Shown here in pieces: positions 51,732-61,699 of a DNA stretch of 64,000 nt; within the stretch, counting starts at the first letter, position 1; every line of letters starts with the position of its first letter. The notes beneath the pieces were generated by a model. That model made no database searches, was not told where the DNA came from, and saw nothing but the letters and a program-made list of their open reading frames with translations. Origin of the DNA: an uncultured Collinsella sp. (GTDB lineage: Bacteria; Actinomycetota; Coriobacteriia; Coriobacteriales; Coriobacteriaceae); NCBI GenBank assembly GCA_902470345.1, contig CABRGB010000001.1, positions 62,001 through 126,000 of the forward strand. The letters run 5' to 3'. The position numbers were made by a program, and so were the translations under genes.

Positions 51732-54035
51732 CTACTTGCGACGAAGCAGCGCCGAGACCTCGGGCATCTTAAAGACGAAGGCGAGGCCAAAAGTTACAGC
51801 GAGCGAAATGACGCCTGCAACACAAACGTAGCCCAGGGTAATGAGGATCGAGCTGCCAAGCGCTCCGACAAAGTGCTCAAGTGCCCACATGACGCCGGCG
51901 CCCGCGGCAGCGCCCAAGCCACCGAACAGTAGGCCGAAGAAACCGCCATGCAGGATAGACTTGACCTGAAGGCCATGCAGACGACGGCGCAGCCACCACA
52001 GTGAGCATCCGACCAAGACCACGTAGTCAACGACGTACGAAAGCGCAATTGCCGGCATACCGTAGCCCAGCACCACGCCAAACAGCAGCACCGAACCGGC
52101 CTGACCGATAGCGGAGTACAGGCAATAGCGGCTATAAGGTTTCATATCGAGCAGGGCCGAGAAACTCTTCTGCATCAGCACGACCACGCCGTAGAGCGGC
52201 AGGGAAAGTGCCAGATAGATAAGGAACTCCGACACCAGCGCCACACCGGATTCATCGAACTTGCCGGCGCAGTAGATCATGTTGAGCGGACGGGCGAAGA
52301 CGATCAGATACATCGCAAACGGAATCAGGAAGAAGAGCATCTGGGCGACACCGCGCGAAATGCCCGTGCGGACGCTGTCGTAATCCTTCTCCTGCGCATC
52401 GTGAGAGAGTTCGGTATAGAGTGCCGTCGAAAGCGAGGCGGCGATCAGCGCGTAGGGCAATGTGTACCACAGGCGCGCATATGCGATGACGGAAGGGCCG
52501 GTCTCGGGCTGCACCACCAGCGCGGCGGCATTGGTAATGGAGGTCGAGACAAACATGCACACCGTGGCGAGCAGCGTCGGGATACCAAGCGCAATCGTCT
52601 GTCGCAGCGCGGGATCCTTAAAGTCGATATGGATATGAGGATGCACGCCATGCTTGCCAAGCGCGGGAATCTGGCAGGCCATCTGAACAAAGACGCCGAG
52701 GGTCGTACCAGCTGCGATCAAGATAATACCGGCCTGCTCGCTAAATTGTGCAGACACGGGAGCAAAGCCCATAAAGCTGGCGATGACGATGACATTGTTG
52801 AGAACCGGGGCAAACGTCGACCAGAAGTAGTCGCGGTGTGCGTTGAGAACGCCCGAGAACACCGAGCCCAAGCCATAAAACAGAATTTGGATAGCAAAGA
52901 AGCGGAACATGAACGCAGCGGTATCCATGCTGCCGCCATCGCCCGAAAGGAACGACTGCGTCCAAATAAAGCCGGGAGCAAACACGGTGCCCAGCAGCGA
53001 GATACCGCCCAGCAGCAGAAGCAGAATACCGAGCAGATTGCCGACATACTCGTTCGATGCCTCGCGGCCCTGCTCGCGCCTCACACCCATATACACCGGC
53101 AAAAACGCCGTAACGAGCATGCCGCCCATCACGAGTTCGTAAAGCATGTTGGGCAGGTTGTTGGCAACCTGATAGGAGGACGAGAGCAGCGACATGCCGA
53201 TGGCGGCCGCCATGGCCCACGTGCGGATAAACCCAGTGACGCGCGACACGATGGTCAGCACGGTCATGAGGCCAGCAGAACGACCGACCGTGGAGTAGTC
53301 CGACGAACCCATATCGTCTACGTCGTCCTGAGAGTCCTCATGAGCCTCATCTTGTGGCAGTAAATCGTCCACGACGGCAAAGGAGCCGGACATCGCAAAG
53401 GGATCGTCAACCAAAACGGCGTCATCGGCAGGTGCGGCGCCATCGTTGTTCGGCATGTTGTTACCGGATACGGCATCATCATCGAATATGGCATGGTCGC
53501 CAAACACCGTGTCAACTTCTTTGGCGGCGACGGTTCGGGCAGAAAACGACAGAGGGTCCCAGTCGTCATCACCATCGATGGCCACGCCCTCGACGGGATC
53601 GGTCGAACCAAGCGGCGACCATTCGTCATCCGAAAGAAGCGGTTCACCATCATCATGAGCCGCGGGCTTGGCGGAACGAGCAGCAGGAGCGCTCTGCGGC
53701 GTGCTCTTTCCCTGGGCTGCCATCAAAAACACCGCCGTCTCATCGGGACGCGGCACACGAGGAGCCTCGGAGACGATCGGCTTCACGCTGGCGCTCGATT
53801 GAGCGGCGGCCAAAAAGACAGCCGTCTCATCGGGACGAACCGAAGAAAGAACCGTACGGGGAAGCTCCGTGCCGGCACCGGCGGCACGCAAGTACACAGC
53901 CGTCTCACCCGGGTCAGCGGCAGCGGACCAGGCGTTTCGAATCTCGTTATCGAACGAAGCGGCCTCGGGCGCGGGCGTCTGAGGAGCCGACCCTTTTGCA
54001 AAGTGAGCTCCGCGCTTTGATTCTTCCTGCGGCAT
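51732..54035 (-). CDS. murJ: Lipid II flippase MurJ with long acidic N-terminal extension
   Basis: 767 residues. From about residue 245 a 14-helix MurJ/MviN domain (TVLTIVSRVTGFIRTWAMA, NLPNMLYELVMGGMLVTAFL) that flips the peptidoglycan precursor. The first 245 residues are predicted cytoplasmic, Ala/Asp-rich and contain three near-identical motifs: PGETAVYLRAAG (T45), RPDETAVFLAAAQ (T71), RPDETAVFLMAAQ (T100). These look like Ser/Thr kinase sites. ATG 54035 after AGAGGA, three bases after ybaK. Confidence 0.93.
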   Translation of the reverse strand: MPQEESKRGAHFAKGSAPQTPAPEAASFDNEIRNAWSAAADPGETAVYLRAAGAGTELPRTVLSSVRPDETAVFLAAAQSSASVKPIVSEAPRVPRPDETAVFLMAAQGKSTPQSAPAARSAKPAAHDDGEPLLSDDEWSPLGSTDPVEGVAIDGDDDWDPLSFSARTVAAKEVDTVFGDHAIFDDDAVSGNNMPNNDGAAPADDAVLVDDPFAMSGSFAVVDDLLPQDEAHEDSQDDVDDMGSSDYSTVGRSAGLMTVLTIVSRVTGFIRTWAMAAAIGMSLLSSSYQVANNLPNMLYELVMGGMLVTAFLPVYMGVRREQGREASNEYVGNLLGILLLLLGGISLLGTVFAPGFIWTQSFLSGDGGSMDTAAFMFRFFAIQILFYGLGSVFSGVLNAHRDYFWSTFAPVLNNVIVIASFMGFAPVSAQFSEQAGIILIAAGTTLGVFVQMACQIPALGKHGVHPHIHIDFKDPALRQTIALGIPTLLATVCMFVSTSITNAAALVVQPETGPSVIAYARLWYTLPYALIAASLSTALYTELSHDAQEKDYDSVRTGISRGVAQMLFFLIPFAMYLIVFARPLNMIYCAGKFDESGVALVSEFLIYLALSLPLYGVVVLMQKSFSALLDMKPYSRYCLYSAIGQAGSVLLFGVVLGYGMPAIALSYVVDYVVLVGCSLWWLRRRLHGLQVKSILHGGFFGLLFGGLGAAAGAGVMWALEHFVGALGSSILITLGYVCVAGVISLAVTFGLAFVFKMPEVSALLRRK

Positions 54036-54038
54036 CGC

Positions 54039-54539
54039 TCAGTCCTCTCTCGTGATCGGGGCAACCGTCGCCCCGCAAAATGCAACTAAGTCATCGGGAG
54101 CAAGCTCAAGCTGATAGCCGCGCTTGCCACCCGAGATAAAAATGGTATCCCAAAGGACGCATGTCTCATCGATCAGCGTCCGAAAGCGTTTTTTCATACC
54201 GACCGGGCTGCAACCGCCGCGGACATACCCCGTCGCGGCAAGCAAATCTTTGACATGCATCATGGTCAGCGACTTTTCGCCTGCGGCGCGCGCGGCGGCC
54301 TTGAGGTCGAGCTCGTCGGCAACGGGAATGCAGCACACGACATGGTCGTTGGACGGCGTCGTGCAGACCAGGGTCTTAAATCCCTGACCGGGTTCCTCGC
54401 CAAGCTGCTCGGAAATCGCGACGCCCAACCCCGACGATTCGTCGCCATCGTCTTCGTACGTATGGAGAACATAGGAGATGCCGGCGCTTTCCAGCTCGCG
54501 CATCGCATTGGTTTTTGGCGTCTTAACAGCCTTTGCCAT
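54039..54539 (-). CDS. ybaK: Cys-tRNA(Pro)/tRNA-editing deacylase YbaK family
   Basis: 166 residues. YbaK/EbsC domain: starts TPKTNAMRELESAGISYVLHTY, key lysine in GQGFKTLVC, and GYVRGGCSPVGMKKRF plus FISGGKRGYQLEL. Removes cysteine mischarged onto tRNA-Pro. ATG 54539 follows AAAGGA; an upstream extension is not supported. Starts a short ybaK-murJ-uvrC run. Confidence 0.93.
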   Translation of the reverse strand: MAKAVKTPKTNAMRELESAGISYVLHTYEDDGDESSGLGVAISEQLGEEPGQGFKTLVCTTPSNDHVVCCIPVADELDLKAAARAAGEKSLTMMHVKDLLAATGYVRGGCSPVGMKKRFRTLIDETCVLWDTIFISGGKRGYQLELAPDDLVAFCGATVAPITRED

Positions 54540-54621
54540 GGCACATCCTTTCCCTCGCAGAGCGACGCAAGGATTAAGTATAGGGCCAATTCCGTCGCAT
54601 ATGTCATCTCGACACACAGAA

Positions 54622-54652
54622 GCGCCACCGAATCAAAAGGAATCGGTGGCGC
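54622..54652. terminator. Hairpin between uvrA and ybaK
   Basis: GCGCCACCGA (54622-54631) pairs perfectly with 54643-54652. Downstream of uvrA on the minus strand; a weak TTCTGT follows. Confidence 0.65.
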
Positions 54653-54672
54653 GTCGGTACTACAACGTCTCT

Positions 54673-57552
54673 TTACTGCGCGTCGAGCTGCGCCTGACGC
54701 TCACGGTCACGCTTGAGCAGCGGCGCCAAGAACTTGCCCGTGTAGCTCTGCGAACATGCCGCGACTTGCTCCGGCGTGCCCGAGACCACGACGGTTCCGC
54801 CGCCATTGCCGCCCTCGGGGCCCATATCGATCAGGCGGTCGGCGACCTTGATGACATCAAGGTTGTGCTCGATCACCAGAACCGTGTTGCCCGCATCGAC
54901 CAGGCGCTGCAACACGTCGAGTAGCTGGCGAACATCCTCAAAATGGAGGCCGGTTGTGGGCTCGTCCAAAATGTAGAACGTCTTGCCTGTCTGACGACGA
55001 TGAAGCTCCTTGGCGAGCTTCACGCGCTGCGCCTCGCCGCCCGAAAGCGTCGTAGCGGGCTGGCCCAAGCTCACGTAGCCCAGCCCCACGTCATATAGGG
55101 TCTGCAGCTTGCGCTTAATCTGCGGGATATTCCCAAAGAAAGCCAGTGCTTCGGTGACACTCATGTCGAGCACGTCCGAGATTGTCTTGCCGCGGTATGT
55201 AACCTCGAGTGTCTCGCGGTTATAGCGCTTGCCGCCACATACCTCACAGGGGACATAGATATCGGGAAGGAAGTGCATCTCGATCTTGATCTGGCCATCG
55301 CCCTTGCACGCCTCGCAGCGACCGCCGCTTACGTTAAAGGAGAAACGTCCCGGCGAGTAGCCGCGCGCCTTCGACTCCGGCGTGCTTGCAAATAGCGCAC
55401 GCAGATCATCCCACAGGCCAATATAGGTCGCAGGGTTCGAACGCGGCGTGCGACCGATCGGTGACTGGTCGATATCGATTACCTTATCGATGCACTCAAT
55501 GCCCTCAATCTTCTTGTACGGCCCCACGGGACGCGTCGAACGATGGATGGCATTCGTAAGCGCGGGCGCAATCGTATCGGTGACCAGGGAGCTCTTGCCC
55601 GATCCCGAAACACCGGTAACGACTGTGAGCGTACCGAACTCAATCTTGGCGGTAACGTTTTTGAGGTTATTAGCGCGGGCGCCCGTGATCTTAAGACAGC
55701 CGCGGCCGGGCTTGCGGCGCTCATCGGGCACGCGGATCATCCGCTTGCCGGTCAAATAGGCACCCGTCATGGAATCGGGGCACGCCATGATATCGGCAGG
55801 CGTTCCCGCGGCGACCACGTGTCCGCCGTTAACGCCTGCACCGGGACCCATATCGATCACGTAGTCGGCAGCGCGAATTGTATCTTCGTCGTGCTCGACG
55901 ACGATAACGGTATTGCCGATATCGCGCAAGCGCTCGAGCGTCTTGATCAGGCGTTCGTTATCGCGTTGGTGAAGGCCGATCGACGGCTCGTCCAGAATGT
56001 ACAAAACGCCCATGAGGCCGGCACCGATCTGCGTTGCCAAGCGAATGCGCTGGGCCTCACCGCCGGAAAGCGTCGCCGAGGCGCGATCGAGCGTCAGATA
56101 GTCGAGTCCGACATCGACCAGAAAACGCAGGCGCTCCAGGATTTCCTTGACGATGCGCCCGCCGATAAACTGCTGACGCTCGGTAAGCTCCAGGCCCTCA
56201 AAAAACTCGAGCGACTCGCGACACGACAGGCAGCAGACATCGTAAATTGACTTGCCGCCCACGGTGACGGCAAGCATCTCGGGACGCAGACGAGCACCGT
56301 GACAGCTCGAGCATGGCTCTTCGCGAATGTACTTCTCCAAGCGAGCCCTGGTGTTCTCGTTCGTCGTCTCGTTGTAGCGCTCGTACAGGATGTTGCGCAC
56401 GCCCGAGAACTTAGTGTCCCACTGGCTGCGACGCCCATCGAGCTTTTGATAGTCGACCGAAATCTTCGTGTCGCCCATGCCATCCAAAAACGCACGACGC
56501 ACCCGCGGGGGCAGGTCCTCCCATGGCGTATCGGCACTCACCTTAAAGTGTTTGCAGACCGCAGCAAAAATCTGCGGATAATAGTTGGAATTGCCGAACA
56601 GGCTGCCAAAAACTCCGTCGGCAATCGACTTTGAGGGGTCTTCAATCAGCGCCTCGGCATCGACTGTCTTTTTAAAGCCCAGGCCATCGCACTCGGGACA
56701 TGCACCATAGGGCGCGTTGAATGAGAAATCGCGCGGCTGCAGGTCGTCGATGGAATGCCCGTGCTCCGGGCACGCCAGTGCCAGCGAATACTCCAGCAGC
56801 TCGCCCTCGGTTCCCTCGGGAGCGTCGCGGTCGGGCAGCATGTACACGTTCACGTTACCGTGCGCCAGTGCCGTCGCCTGCTCAACGGACTCGGCAATGC
56901 GACCCAGGGAGTTCTCTCGAATCACGATACGGTCGACCACGGCCTCAATGTCGTGTTTGAACTTCTTGTCCAGGTCGATAGGGTCGTCAAGCGAGCGCAC
57001 CTCGCCGTCGACGCGCACACGGCTAAAGCCCTCCGCACGCAGGTCCTCAAACAGCTTGGCATATTCGCCCTTGCGTCCACGAACCACCGGCGCCAACACA
57101 AACGCGCGACGGCCCTCCCCCGCCGCCAGCACCTTATCGGCGACCTGATCGGTCGTCTGACGCTCAATGACGCGACCGCACTCAGGACAGTGCGGCGTTC
57201 CCACGCGAGCAAACAGCAGACGCAGATAGTCGTAAATCTCGGTTACGGTGCCCACCGTCGAGCGTGGGTTTTTGGACGTTGTCTTCTGATCGATCGACAC
57301 AGCCGGCGACAGGCCGTCAATCGAGTCCAGATCGGGCTTGTCCATCTGGCCCAAAAACTGACGCGCATAGCTCGAAAGGCTCTCGACGTAACGGCGCTGG
57401 CCCTCGGCATAGATGGTATCGAACGCCAGTGAGCTCTTGCCCGATCCGGAAAGACCGGTTATGACCACGAGCTGGTCACGCGGAATGGAAACATCGATAT
57501 CGCGCAGGTTATGCTCGCGCGCGCCGCGAATAACGATAGAAGAATCAGACAT
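54673..57552 (-). CDS. uvrA: Excinuclease ABC subunit A
   Basis: 959 residues, standard length. Two ABC ATPase halves: GLSGSGKSSLAF and GVSGSGKSSLVT Walker A motifs; TLSGGEAQRIRLA and TLSGGEAQRVKLA signatures. Zinc modules include CPECGR, CSSCHG and CEACKGDG with CEVCGG. Damage-recognition protein of nucleotide excision repair. A candidate LexA box lies about 62-75 bases upstream. Confidence 0.97.
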   Translation of the reverse strand: MSDSSIVIRGAREHNLRDIDVSIPRDQLVVITGLSGSGKSSLAFDTIYAEGQRRYVESLSSYARQFLGQMDKPDLDSIDGLSPAVSIDQKTTSKNPRSTVGTVTEIYDYLRLLFARVGTPHCPECGRVIERQTTDQVADKVLAAGEGRRAFVLAPVVRGRKGEYAKLFEDLRAEGFSRVRVDGEVRSLDDPIDLDKKFKHDIEAVVDRIVIRENSLGRIAESVEQATALAHGNVNVYMLPDRDAPEGTEGELLEYSLALACPEHGHSIDDLQPRDFSFNAPYGACPECDGLGFKKTVDAEALIEDPSKSIADGVFGSLFGNSNYYPQIFAAVCKHFKVSADTPWEDLPPRVRRAFLDGMGDTKISVDYQKLDGRRSQWDTKFSGVRNILYERYNETTNENTRARLEKYIREEPCSSCHGARLRPEMLAVTVGGKSIYDVCCLSCRESLEFFEGLELTERQQFIGGRIVKEILERLRFLVDVGLDYLTLDRASATLSGGEAQRIRLATQIGAGLMGVLYILDEPSIGLHQRDNERLIKTLERLRDIGNTVIVVEHDEDTIRAADYVIDMGPGAGVNGGHVVAAGTPADIMACPDSMTGAYLTGKRMIRVPDERRKPGRGCLKITGARANNLKNVTAKIEFGTLTVVTGVSGSGKSSLVTDTIAPALTNAIHRSTRPVGPYKKIEGIECIDKVIDIDQSPIGRTPRSNPATYIGLWDDLRALFASTPESKARGYSPGRFSFNVSGGRCEACKGDGQIKIEMHFLPDIYVPCEVCGGKRYNRETLEVTYRGKTISDVLDMSVTEALAFFGNIPQIKRKLQTLYDVGLGYVSLGQPATTLSGGEAQRVKLAKELHRRQTGKTFYILDEPTTGLHFEDVRQLLDVLQRLVDAGNTVLVIEHNLDVIKVADRLIDMGPEGGNGGGTVVVSGTPEQVAACSQSYTGKFLAPLLKRDRERQAQLDAQ

Positions 57553-57613
57553 GGAAGCTCCTTGCCTCCTACAACTTCAAATCACACTGACGATGAGTTT
57601 AGCGCACTCGACG

Positions 57614-57627
57614 CGCACAGATGTTCG
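57614..57627 (-). promoter_or_regulatory. Candidate LexA (SOS) box upstream of uvrA
   Basis: Minus strand CGAACATCTGTGCG matches the Gram-positive LexA consensus (CGAAC-N4-GTTCG type) at about 12 of 14 positions. It is 62 bases from the uvrA start. Not tested; other matches by chance are possible. Confidence 0.4.
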
Positions 57628-57811
57628 TAATACAAGATTCGCAGACCTTTTGCGTTGTCTGACGCCGCAGGCCGCACGCTCGGTCCGTACTTTCGAATAC
57701 TGTCGATCGCCTACCACGCATCATAAATGACTCCCGCTCGCAAACGAGGGTACAATGACGCTCGTGTCACACCGCGGGGCTCCGGCCCCAACATATACAA
57801 AGGAGTCAAAC

Positions 57812-58642
57812 ATGGGTTGCGAGCACGCACAGGCAGCCGGCGGGCAAACGTCGCCGTCGCAATTTGAGGAAAATACGCTGTCCGAGGTCAAGCGCGTTAT
57901 CGCCGTGCTTTCCGGCAAGGGCGGCGTCGGCAAGTCATTCGTCACCGGCGCCATCGCCACGGAGCTTTCCCGCCACGGTCACAAGGTCGGCGTCCTCGAT
58001 GCCGATATTACCGGCCCCTCTATCCCTAAGATGTTCGGTATGAGCGGACGTCACGTCCATGCCCTCGGCAACCTTATGCTGCCCGAAATCTCCGAGCACG
58101 GCGTCAAGGTTATGAGCTCTAACCTGCTGCTCCAAAACGAAACCGACCCCGTCCTCTGGCGCGGTCCGGTTATCGCGGGTGCCATCAGGCAGTTCTGGAG
58201 CGAAACCTCATGGGGCCCCATCGACTACCTGCTGGTCGACATGCCTCCGGGAACGGGCGACGTCGCCCTCACCGTCTTCCAGTCGCTGCCCGTCGATGGC
58301 ATCGTCATCGTCACGAGCCCGCAGGATCTGGTCTCGATGATTGTCGCCAAGGCGGTCAACATGGCCGAGAAGATGAACGTGCCCATTTTGGGAATCGTCG
58401 AAAACATGAGCTATATCGAGTGCCCCGATTGCGGCAAGAAGATCGAAGTCTTTGGCAAGAGCAAGCTCCCCGAGGTCGCCGAGCGTTACAACCTCGAGAT
58501 CCTAGGGCAGCTTCCCATCAATCCGGCACTCGCCGAGGCTTGCGACAAGGGCGAGGTTGAGACCGCACTGCCCGACGGTATGCTGCCCCAAGCCGTCTCT
58601 GCCGTCGAGGCCATTGCCCCGCACGAGACCGCCGAGGCCTAA
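57812..58642 (+). CDS. mrp: Mrp/NBP35-type iron-sulfur carrier ATPase
   Basis: 276 residues. Deviant Walker A SGKGGVGKS (34-42), DADITGPSIPK, DMPPGTGDVALT and a C-terminal CPDCG (CxxC) that bridges a 4Fe-4S cluster in the dimer. An N-terminal Cys (MGCEHA) is also present. ATG 57812 follows AAAGGAG; the frame open to 57755 is not used. Its stop codon abuts the next gene's GTG. Confidence 0.93.
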   Translation: MGCEHAQAAGGQTSPSQFEENTLSEVKRVIAVLSGKGGVGKSFVTGAIATELSRHGHKVGVLDADITGPSIPKMFGMSGRHVHALGNLMLPEISEHGVKVMSSNLLLQNETDPVLWRGPVIAGAIRQFWSETSWGPIDYLLVDMPPGTGDVALTVFQSLPVDGIVIVTSPQDLVSMIVAKAVNMAEKMNVPILGIVENMSYIECPDCGKKIEVFGKSKLPEVAERYNLEILGQLPINPALAEACDKGEVETALPDGMLPQAVSAVEAIAPHETAEA

Positions 58643-59914
58643 GTGAACGCAAACGCCTCCTATGACGTCTTGGTAATCGGCGGCGGGGCCTCGGGTCTCG
58701 CCGCCGCCATTACGGCCGCACGCGCAGGCAAAAGCGCCTGCATCGTTGAGCGCGATGTTGCCTGCGGCCTTAAACTCCTTGCGACCGGCAACGGCCGCTG
58801 CAACCTTTCCAACGAATCAATTGATTTCCAGCGGTACAACCGCCCCGCATTCGTCGAATCCGTCATGGGTCCCCAGCCCGAGCAAGAGCTCGGCAGTTTC
58901 TTCTCCTCGCTGGGCATCATGACGACCTCCGAGGAGGGCCGGCTGTATCCGCGCTCCCTTCGTGCCGAATCGGTGCGCGATGCGCTTCTCAACGCTTGCA
59001 ACCGCCTGGGTATCACCTTGATTTGTGGAGCAAACGTTGCCTCGGCATTCAAAGCCCCCGAGGGCTGGGCACTCCAAATAGACCGTCCCGCGCGAGCACT
59101 CAAGGCAAAAAAGCACGACGACCGAAAATCGGAGGTCCGCTCGCTTCGGAAGGCGCTCGCCGACACCCCTCGCACGAACGAGACGCTGCAGGCAAAGGCC
59201 GTAATTATCGCTACGGGCGGCAACCCTGTCGAAATCGCGAAGACGTTCAATCTTTCCCTCACACCGCAGCATCCCGTCCTCTGCCCTGTGTCGGCATCGG
59301 TCTTCGGCGACCAGACTGCGCTTAAGACACTGGATGGCCTGCGCGTCCGCGCCCGTTTGACGCTCACCCGCAATCACGAGGAGCTCTGGCGCGAAGACGG
59401 CGAAGTGCTCTTCCGAACCTTTGGCATCTCGGGCGTTGCCGCCTTTAACCTCTCCCGTCGCGTCCAGCGCGGCGACACGATTCTGCTCGACGTTTTTCCC
59501 GACCTCTCCAAAGACGAGTTGCTCGATATGCTCAGCCAGCGAGTTGCGTTGCTCGGCGGCTTTTCACCCCGCGACCCCCGCTGGCTCGACGGCATGCTCG
59601 CCCCGCAGTTCTCTCACGTTGTCTGCACCGCATTCGAACAGTGCCACCCCGGGTCGTACGACGTCATCCATCTGGTCTCAATCCTCAAGCACTTTAAGAT
59701 GCTCGTCGAGGGAACGACGGAGGAGCGTTCGGCCCAGGTCACGCGCGGCGGCGTGCCCATCGAGAGCGTCTCAGCTCCCAACCTCTGTGTGAGCAACGCG
59801 GCAGACGCCCCACTTTACATCTGTGGCGAGGCGCTCGACATCGATGCCGATTGCGGCGGTTTCAACCTTGCATGGGCTTGGATCTCGGGTATTCGCGCTG
59901 CAAGCAGCCTATAG
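58643..59914 (+). CDS. HI0933/YhiN-family FAD flavoprotein
   Basis: 423 residues. N-terminal FAD-binding DVLVIGGGASGLAAAITAARAGK, family motif LLATGNGRCNLSN, LYPRSLRAESVRDAL, and C-terminal GEALDIDADCGGFNLAWAW. Function of the family is poorly known; NAD(P)H-linked oxidoreductase is assumed. GTG 58643 directly follows the mrp stop, indicating coupled translation. Confidence 0.9.
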   Translation: MNANASYDVLVIGGGASGLAAAITAARAGKSACIVERDVACGLKLLATGNGRCNLSNESIDFQRYNRPAFVESVMGPQPEQELGSFFSSLGIMTTSEEGRLYPRSLRAESVRDALLNACNRLGITLICGANVASAFKAPEGWALQIDRPARALKAKKHDDRKSEVRSLRKALADTPRTNETLQAKAVIIATGGNPVEIAKTFNLSLTPQHPVLCPVSASVFGDQTALKTLDGLRVRARLTLTRNHEELWREDGEVLFRTFGISGVAAFNLSRRVQRGDTILLDVFPDLSKDELLDMLSQRVALLGGFSPRDPRWLDGMLAPQFSHVVCTAFEQCHPGSYDVIHLVSILKHFKMLVEGTTEERSAQVTRGGVPIESVSAPNLCVSNAADAPLYICGEALDIDADCGGFNLAWAWISGIRAASSL

Positions 59915-59943
59915 CCGCGCAGTCTATAATCAAAACGCATTCG

Positions 59944-59975
59944 GGCCGTCTGGGACACCGGGCGGCCTCTTTCTT
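59944..59975 (+). terminator. Possible terminator between two FAD protein genes
   Basis: GGCCGTC (59944-59950) pairs with GGGCGGCC (59960-59967, one G-U), followed by TCTTTCTTG. Could limit read-through into the next gene. Confidence 0.5.
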
Positions 59976-59993
59976 GCATCTAAGGAGACCTCG

Positions 59994-61634
59994 ATGATCG
60001 AAATCACCCAAGTCCACGCGTCACTCGATGAGGCCGGCGACGAAACCGCCTGCCTTGCTATTGGTAGACGCGCCGTCAAACGAGCCCTGCGATGCGAGGA
60101 TTCCCAGATTAAAGCCATTGAGCTCCATCGCAAGTCAATCGACGCCCGTAAAAAGCGAGATGTCCATTTTATTTTGAGCTTTCGAGTCGAGCTGACAAGC
60201 TCCCGACTCGAGCAGGAGGTGGTCGACCGCGTCGCCGAGTGCGACCGCTCGCGCATCCGCATGGTAGACGGCGAGGCTCCTTCATTCCCCAACCCTGTCC
60301 CAAATGCACCCAAGGGGCGTCCCGTCGTTGTCGGCGCCGGTTGCGCCGGTCTCTTCGCCGCCCTGACCCTTGCCGAAGCGGGCCTTAAACCCCTGCTCAT
60401 CGAGCGCGGCGACCCCGCGCTTCGCCGCTCGGAAGCGATTGATCTCTTTCTTAAGGAGCGTATCCTCGACCCCGACAGCAATATCCAATTTGGCCTGGGC
60501 GGCGCAGGGACCTTCTCGGACGGCAAGCTCAACACGGGAACCAAGAATCCTGCCCATCGGCTGATTCTTGAGACCTTCGTCGAAGCTGGCTCACCTCGCG
60601 ACATCCTGTGGGACGCCAAGCCGCACATTGGCTCCGACATCCTCCCCACCGTCGTCACCAACATTTCCCAGCGCATCGAGCAGCTCGGTGGAACCGTCCG
60701 CTATCGAACAAGGCTCGTCAATATTCGAACCGATGGATCTGGCGCCATCACCGGCGTCGATGTCCAACCGCCCCAAGAAACCACAAGCGAGACAATCGCC
60801 ACAAAGCACCTCATTCTCGCCTGCGGCCATTCCGCCCGCGACGTATTCGAGCTTCTCAAAGAACATGACGTTGCCCTCGCGCAAAAGACCTTTGCCATGG
60901 GTGTGCGCATCGAGCATCCACAGCGCGACATCGACCGTGCCCAATATGGCCCTTCGGCGGGGCACCCGGCACTCGGAGCAGCCCCCTACAAGCTTGTCGC
61001 CCATCTCCCCAACGGCCGCAGTGTGTTCTCGTTTTGCATGTGCCCCGGAGGACAGGTTGTCGCGGCCTCTTCCGAGCAAGGCCATCTGTGCGTCAACGGC
61101 GCCAGCCTCAATGCCCGCGACGGGCGCAACGCAAATGCCGCCCTACTCGTTAACGTCACACCTGACGACCTTCCCGGCGATGATCCGCTCGCAGGCATTG
61201 AGCTCCAGCGCGCCTGCGAGCGAGCCGCTTATCGCCTGGGCGGCTCCAACTGGAACGCGCCGGCACAGCTCGTCGGAGATTTCCTTGCTAGACGCGCCAG
61301 CACGGCACCTGGAAAGGTAAAACCGACCTATCCACTTGGCGTGACCTGGACGGCGATCGACGATGCCCTCCCGCAGCATATCGTCGAATCGCTTCGTTTG
61401 GGAATCCCCCTGCTCGGTAAGAAACTGCGTGGCTATGACCGCCCCGATGCGGTCCTCACTGGCGTGGAGACGCGTTCGAGCTCCCCGGTCACCGTCACCC
61501 GCGATCGAACATGCCACGCCGTGTCGACTCCGGGCCTTTACCCTTGCGGCGAGGGTGCCGGATATGCCGGCGGCATCATGAGTGCCGCCACCGACGGCAT
61601 CCGTTGCGCTGAGGCGCTGATAGCAGACCTCTAG
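59994..61634 (+). CDS. FAD-dependent oxidoreductase, uncharacterised dehydrogenase family
   Basis: 546 residues. An N-terminal domain of about 100 residues precedes the FAD motif VVVGAGCAGLFAALTLAEAGLK; other landmarks are FGLGGAGTFSDGKLNTG, CGHSARDVFELL and the C-terminal YPCGEGAGYAGGIMSAATDG. Resembles the widespread NAD(FAD)-utilising dehydrogenases of unknown role. ATG 59994 follows AAGGAG by six bases; the longer frame from 59823 overlaps the previous gene and is rejected. Confidence 0.9.
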   Translation: MIEITQVHASLDEAGDETACLAIGRRAVKRALRCEDSQIKAIELHRKSIDARKKRDVHFILSFRVELTSSRLEQEVVDRVAECDRSRIRMVDGEAPSFPNPVPNAPKGRPVVVGAGCAGLFAALTLAEAGLKPLLIERGDPALRRSEAIDLFLKERILDPDSNIQFGLGGAGTFSDGKLNTGTKNPAHRLILETFVEAGSPRDILWDAKPHIGSDILPTVVTNISQRIEQLGGTVRYRTRLVNIRTDGSGAITGVDVQPPQETTSETIATKHLILACGHSARDVFELLKEHDVALAQKTFAMGVRIEHPQRDIDRAQYGPSAGHPALGAAPYKLVAHLPNGRSVFSFCMCPGGQVVAASSEQGHLCVNGASLNARDGRNANAALLVNVTPDDLPGDDPLAGIELQRACERAAYRLGGSNWNAPAQLVGDFLARRASTAPGKVKPTYPLGVTWTAIDDALPQHIVESLRLGIPLLGKKLRGYDRPDAVLTGVETRSSSPVTVTRDRTCHAVSTPGLYPCGEGAGYAGGIMSAATDGIRCAEALIADL

Positions 61635-61660
61635 TGCACGAACTCCCGCGTCCAAACGAC

Positions 61661-61696
61661 ACAGGCCCCGAGCTCCACAGGGAACTCGGGGCCTGT
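61661..61696. terminator. Bidirectional terminator between convergent genes
   Basis: ACAGGCCCCGAG (61661-61672) pairs perfectly with 61685-61696, 12-base loop. It stands between the ends of the FAD protein gene and uvrB. U-tracts are weak. Confidence 0.7.
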
Positions 61697-61699
61697 TCG

